Shown one piece after another: positions 59,776-64,000 of a DNA stretch of 64,000 bases; position 1 is the stretch's first letter; each line of letters starts with the position of its first letter. The notes below the pieces were generated by a model. That model ran no database searches, was not told the DNA's origin, and saw nothing but the letters and a program-made list of their open reading frames with translations. The translations under genes and the position numbers were made by a program. The stretch comes from Yamagishiella unicocca. Taxonomy: Eukaryota; Chlorophyta; Chlorophyceae; Chlamydomonadales; Volvocaceae. Where the stretch lies: NCBI GenBank assembly GCA_003116995.1, contig BDSL01000023.1, positions 372,001-436,000 of the forward strand. The letters are read 5' to 3'.

Positions 59776-60876
59776 ATAGGCAACCGCTTCACGGAGCTTT
59801 GGCCATATGCATGGATGGCTGGAGATCCCTCCTAGTTGAATTTATTAGGCGTGCAGGATTGGGTGTGACCTAGGGCGCTGCTGCAGTATCACAGTACCTT
59901 TGGCGCATTGCGCAGGCAAAGGCCATTGTCTCGTAATGTTCAACCGTCCGGTACAACCAGCCATTCTGCGCACGGGTGACATGCGTCATAACGAGACAGT
60001 ATGTGTACTTGGAAGAGGTGATTGCTGGCGTTATGAACTGTCGTCCTGTAGAGGTTGCTAGGGCAGGATGCATGTATGTATTTACTGGGCTTCAATTGGT
60101 CAATCCCTGCCCTGTGCCATTCTTTGTCCGTATGCGGTAGGTGTGCAGGTGGTCGTTGATTCCGACCGCTCCTTTGTTGTCCGTTTTTAGAGCGAGCGAG
60201 TGCGGTTAAGGGAAGATATACGGCTCCAAACTGGGACCAGCAGACTGTACCATAATCAGCTCTGTTGCGTTATTTTTGAACGTGTTTGTCACCCTCTCTT
60301 CGATTATGTACTTCGTTCAAGCAACCGCGGTGTTAGTTTGTCCCGCCGCTTGGTTCCCTAGCCGGATATCGTGGGCTTCCCTGCGGTAGCATATATTCAC
60401 ACCCTTCTGTCGCTTGCACAAACGTTGTGCAGCCGACCATACACATCGGTGGACACTAGTAATAATGTAGTGAAGGTGTACGTAGTTGCTGCTAGAGTTG
60501 CGCAGTTCGAGTTCGTGCATCCTGGTTTTTCGTGCCAGTTGCCCTGCGCGGATCGGGCGGTAGACAGCTCAGGAGCGCAACTAGGACTACGAATGCGATG
60601 ATAAACGCGAAGTCATGGGCTCCAAGAGTCATACGGTTTCGGAGGTGCACATGCTGCGTTAGTTTTCGCGCCCTGTGCCTTCCTACGTACTGACGAACTA
60701 CGGCTTGCTTTATTTGAAGGCAGACGCGTGGATGGCATCAGTTTCGCGCAATTAGCATGACGGTCCCTTGCGGCCATCTCCATACATACACTACTGAACC
60801 ACTCGAGGAGCATATATTAGGCGGACGCGACATTCACGCCCGTACACTAACCGATGTCTGGTCAACGTTCCAAGCC
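59776..60876. other. intergenic region
   Basis: No gene supported. It includes the 3' untranslated region of the Pro-rich glycoprotein gene and the left copy of a 35-bp duplication (60515-60552). Confidence 0.45.
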
Positions 60877-60939
60877 TCATGTGGTCGCGAATGCGCAGAT
60901 CGGTGCATCCTGGTTTTTTGTGCCAGTTGCCCTGTGCCG
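60515..60939. repeat. 35-bp direct duplication
   Basis: GTGCATCCTGGTTTTTCGTG followed by CCAGTTGCCCTGCGC at about 60517-60552 recurs with few changes at about 60903-60939. The second copy overlaps the end of the LINE fragment. Confidence 0.7.
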
Positions 60940-61801
60940 TGCGATGCTGCGCAGCAAGCTGCCAATGGCTTGGAGCAAGCGTGGATAAGGTGGATGGCTC
61001 CGTCTGGCTCCGTTCACCGAATGCTCAGTTTGGGTAGGCGCGGATTCTTGCGCAAATTCGTGCTGGATGTGCTCAGATTTTACATCACGGTAGATACCTG
61101 TTGGAACCCAGTGTAAATAATCATAAATAATCATAAACCCTAGACCCCGGTCCTGCGCTGTAAGCAGGTTGAGAGGCCTGAAAGCTGGATGCAGCCCCCT
61201 CAGATACCGGTAGGTGCTAAGGCCAGTAAGGGCAGTAACCCACGGAGGCCGGCACTCCCTGGGAGCAGCCATTGCCAGTACAAGACGCACGGCACAACCA
61301 GCAGCCCAGCGCGCCCGCACGTGCTCTTTGAGGGCAATGGCCCCGAAAACCCCGAAGGACGAGCGCTCGACCAGAAGCCGTCGTGGAACACCTGTAGCTC
61401 GGCGCTCCCGAGCAGCTGGGGCTAAATCCTGGCCAACGAGCTGCGCCGCCGCCCGCTCTAGCCCTTCCACCACGGTGTCCGGGGGCAGGCCCCTATGCTC
61501 CATGTGCCAGGTGATACGGTGCATCCCATATGCTGTGGCCGCTCTAGCCCGCCCGGCCAAAATTCGATAGACGTAGCCTTGCAATCCGCGCAAACCTAGT
61601 CAACACCTTCTCCCCTTGCGGCCCCCAGTCCATCACCGGGGACACCCCGACGTCCGTAAACGGCAAATTTAGAGCCGTGGCCGACTGTACGACCTTCAAC
61701 CCTCCCGCTGCGTGAAGGCTAGGGCCCTCGACGCCTACTGGGAGTAGCTCAACCTTATCCAGGCTCAGCCGTTGTCCCGAGGCCTGAGCATACACCTCCA
61801 T
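60877..61801 (-). mobile_element. LINE retrotransposon reverse-transcriptase C-terminal fragment, frameshifted
   Basis: Two minus-strand frames overlap near 61545-61593. The upstream frame (61801-61544) has YAQASGQRLSLDKVELLPVG, LNLPFTDVGV and RFARIARLRLSNFGRA. The downstream frame continues with ATAYGMHRITWHMEH, GLPPDTVVEGLERAAAQLV and SSFGVFGAIALKEHVRARWA. This order is the thumb and C-terminal region of volvocine L1-like LINE polymerases. The frames differ by one base around 61550, and no palm motif (FADD or YADD) is present upstream, so the copy is truncated and dead. Three tandem GTAACCGTTAC repeats lie at its 5' break. Confidence 0.78.
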
Positions 61802-61807
61802 GGACGC

Positions 61808-61880
61808 CAGTTACCGTTACAACAACCTCCACTGTAACCGTTACAACAACCCACTGTAACCGTTACAACAACAACCTCCA
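61808..61880 (-). repeat. three tandem GTAACCGTTACAACAACC units
   Basis: Three units of about 24-30 bp, each with CCGTTACAACAAC, preceded in two cases by CCACTGTAA. They are the reverse complement of the core of the dispersed repeat at 12269, 13017 and 58546. CTCCATGGACGCCAG flanks the cluster on both sides (61795-61809 and 61876-61890), so the cluster looks like an insertion or expansion within a duplicated target. Confidence 0.85.
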
Positions 61881-63377
61881 TGGACGCCAGAAATGAAGTG
61901 TCGGGAGTACCGGTAGTAATAACTGTAACTGTCGGGAGTGGTATTTGATCTATCTGGATCCTCGATCCCCCACCAGCAGACCAAGACGCACTCGCTACCG
62001 ACATATTCGCCACTGCGGACCTGGCCGGTGCCACGACACAGCACGTAACCGGCTGGTATAGCAGCGCCGAGCGGCTTACAACCGTGGCTGTCGTACATGG
62101 TGACCCTGTCGTACTGCCGACCGCGTTGTGTCGAGCCGCCGCTGCTATTGGACGTCCCTGCTCTTGTGCCATGCAACTTAGCCGGGCTCAGGCGCGACTG
62201 CTGCCTTTCCGAAGTCATTGCTGTTACTGCACCCCACTGCTGAGCGGGTTCTGGTGACTCGCACACGCTGTGTCGATCACCAGCTGTGTCGTGACACCGG
62301 CGCACCCTTAGGCTGGTTGGTGCCATCTTGGCAACAGTCAGTCAGACACGTGACGGAATCTGGAAGCCATCCTATGAAGAGACTGGATGGAGGCCTGGAG
62401 CCACTGCTACATGCACGGGAATACCAGGCCCATCTGGCGCCACAGCGTGAATGAGTTACAAGCCTCAGATTCCATGATAGGGTCTATTATTTGCCAGTTA
62501 TCGGGACAGAGTCCCAGCCTATCGGGACAGAGACGCATACGGCATCTGGGTTTTTTCCTGGGTCATCCACGCACGCGATCACAATGCTGGCCACGCCGCT
62601 GCTACATACCTGCCATCGAGGAATTTAATAAAGTAATTTCAAAAGCCTGTCATTCTGGTATCCAGTAGGTGATAAAAGGAAGCCGCAGCCGGTGTAAGAC
62701 TGGCGCCGCCTACCTGGGCCATCCCCCGGAGCGGCCGTGTACACAACTGCTTTGCCGTACGCACCAGCCGCAACATCACCCCCGACGTCTATAAATTAGG
62801 GCGTGACACGGGCAAAATCGACGAGCTAACGTCACGAGCTAGGAAGCGAGCTAGGGCGCGGTGATGGTGAGCGAGGGATGGTATAAGTAGCGGTGGATGG
62901 TGGGCCGCCTAGGATGGAGACGGGTGTAAGACGTTCCCCTTTTGTACGACGCCACTCTTATCGAAGATTCGTTAGGTGCGGTGACGAAACGTGACGAGGT
63001 TGCTCAGGCTGGGATGCACCCCGTCCCGTCAAGGCATCGGTGCCATTTCTGGGCTCCATGCATCGATTGAGGAACGCGCCAAACTAGAGCAACGACCACT
63101 TGTTCTCTCGTCGTCCGCCTGTACTCATTATGATACATCACACTCGGTTCGGCCTCCCTTGGCGCAACCAGTTGAACAGTGGACCAGTGGAATAGTGGAA
63201 TAGTGGAACCGAGGATGGCTGGAACGTGCGCCGCGTCCACGCCTCCAGAATACACGCGGACTGCCTAGTCAGCCCGAGCAAACCAAAGCACCAGCCGACC
63301 CGAGCCGCAGCCATCCGGTAACACCAGCGACGAGTAGCCCCTGGCACAGTGAGCCGCCGACGCAGGGGCGGCTCCTT
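61881..63377. other. intergenic region with possible transposon debris
   Basis: A minus-strand frame at 61841-62326 reads smoothly in part (YDRVTMYDSHGCKPLGAAIP, then AGYVLCRGTGQVRSGEYVGS). It may belong to the same or another retroelement, but no family was identified. A short duplication (TATCGGGACAGAG) lies at about 62499-62533. Nothing was recognised from 62700 to 63377. Confidence 0.4.
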
Positions 63378-63850
63378 TCACATCTTGGAGCGCGGCGGCG
63401 CCCTGTGGTGTTTGAACATGTCGCGCAAGGTGAGCTTGGACACCTTGCCGGTGGCGTTGTGCGGGATCTGTGGTACGAACACCACGTCATCCGGCACCGC
63501 GAACCTGCGGAGCGGAGGGCGGCGGGCGGGGTGGGTTGGTGGGGGAGGATAACCGACAACGGTGCGATACATCACGAAAGAAGGTCAATCACACACAAGC
63601 CGAGCTTTGCTAAGCCATACCACCACCGCCGCCGCCGCGAAGGCTGATCCAACTTCCCAACTCCCCCAACTCCTAACCGCCAACTTCCAACTCACTTGGC
63701 CAGGCGGTCCGCCAAGTAGCGCAGCACGCCGTCCTTGAGCTCCGCATCTGGCTCCACTCCGGGCCGCGGCACTAGCACCAGCAGGGGCCGCTCACCCCAC
63801 CGGTCGTCTGGAATGGCCACCACAGCCGCCTCGGCGACACCGGCGAAACC
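63378..63850 (-). CDS. acyl-CoA synthetase-like protein, C-terminal exons (partial)
   Basis: Two exons, 63850-63696 and 63504-63378, join in phase (AA|GT to CAG|G). They encode VAEAAVVAIPDDRWGERPLL, LADRLAK, FAVPDDVVFVPQIPHNATGK and VSKLTLRDMF, ending HHRAPPRSKM. This is the C-terminal domain of AMP-forming acyl-CoA synthetases (AMP-binding_C). The lysine in NATGKVSK matches the catalytic lysine that forms the acyl-adenylate. The match is closest to the medium/long-chain fatty acyl-CoA ligase group, so it probably activates a fatty or aromatic acid with CoA and ATP. The C terminus SKM resembles a peroxisomal targeting tripeptide (SKL type). The N-terminal part lies beyond the right edge of the window. 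Confidence 0.85.
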
Positions 63851-64000
63851 CTGTGTTTTGCGGGTGAGCGCGACCGCCGCAGGGCAGCACAAGGAGGCGT
63901 GACCGCCGTCAGACAGACTGCAACCTGGCTGTCAGGACGGCGCATCTTGCCGAGGTGGGCGTCGCAGCACCGGGAAGCTGAATTGCAAGAGACTGGTCGT

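Overview
The window reads as nuclear DNA of a volvocine green alga (Chlamydomonas/Gonium/Volvox lineage). Coding exons are GC-rich and interrupted by many introns, mostly GT-AG. Proteins carry long Gln, Gly, Ala or Pro homopolymer tracts. A secreted protein has (Ser-Pro-Pro) rods typical of volvocine extracellular matrix, and another has FAS1 cell-adhesion domains. Minisatellites are abundant and a LINE remnant is present. No bacterial, organellar, rRNA, tRNA or CRISPR feature was seen. The species cannot be fixed from the sequence. Gene models were assembled by eye by matching splice sites, intron phase and family motifs; no tool was run.

Layout. 1.5-5.2 kb: an eight-exon DUF455 (ferritin-like) gene on the minus strand, with a 24-nt microexon and two apparent GC-AG introns. 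6.7-11.6 kb: a plus-strand gene of unknown function (at least nine exons, 5' end not found) with two telomere-like arrays in its introns. 11.6-15.1 kb: mostly non-coding, with a small frameshifted ORF and a weak minus-strand ORF. 15.1-15.7 kb: a 32-bp minisatellite that runs into the stop codon of the next gene. 15.7-18.3 and 22.4-25.0 kb: two minus-strand TAZ zinc-finger genes with long low-complexity tails and the same intron position. 28.0-33.0 kb: a minus-strand MYND-finger gene. 34.2-36.9 kb: a minus-strand PPR-like gene with a likely organelle presequence. 37.3-41.4 kb: a plus-strand gene with two universal stress protein (USP) domains. 44.2-50.2 kb: a minus-strand gene with three FAS1 domains and a GPI-type tail. 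53.0-54.0 kb: a fold-back element with inverted repeats of about 185 bp. 54.8-59.8 kb: a plus-strand secreted hydroxyproline-rich glycoprotein of 878 residues. 60.9-61.8 kb: a frameshifted LINE reverse-transcriptase fragment. 63.4 kb to the edge: the 3' end of an acyl-CoA synthetase-like gene on the minus strand.

The genes do not form a pathway. The FAS1 and Pro-rich genes are neighbours and both look like surface or matrix components. The two TAZ genes are probably tandem paralogues of a transcription-related protein. A dispersed repeat around the core GTAAC(G/C)GTTAC occurs at about 12.3, 13.0, 58.5 and 61.8 kb, and is the most distinctive unexplained repeat in the window.
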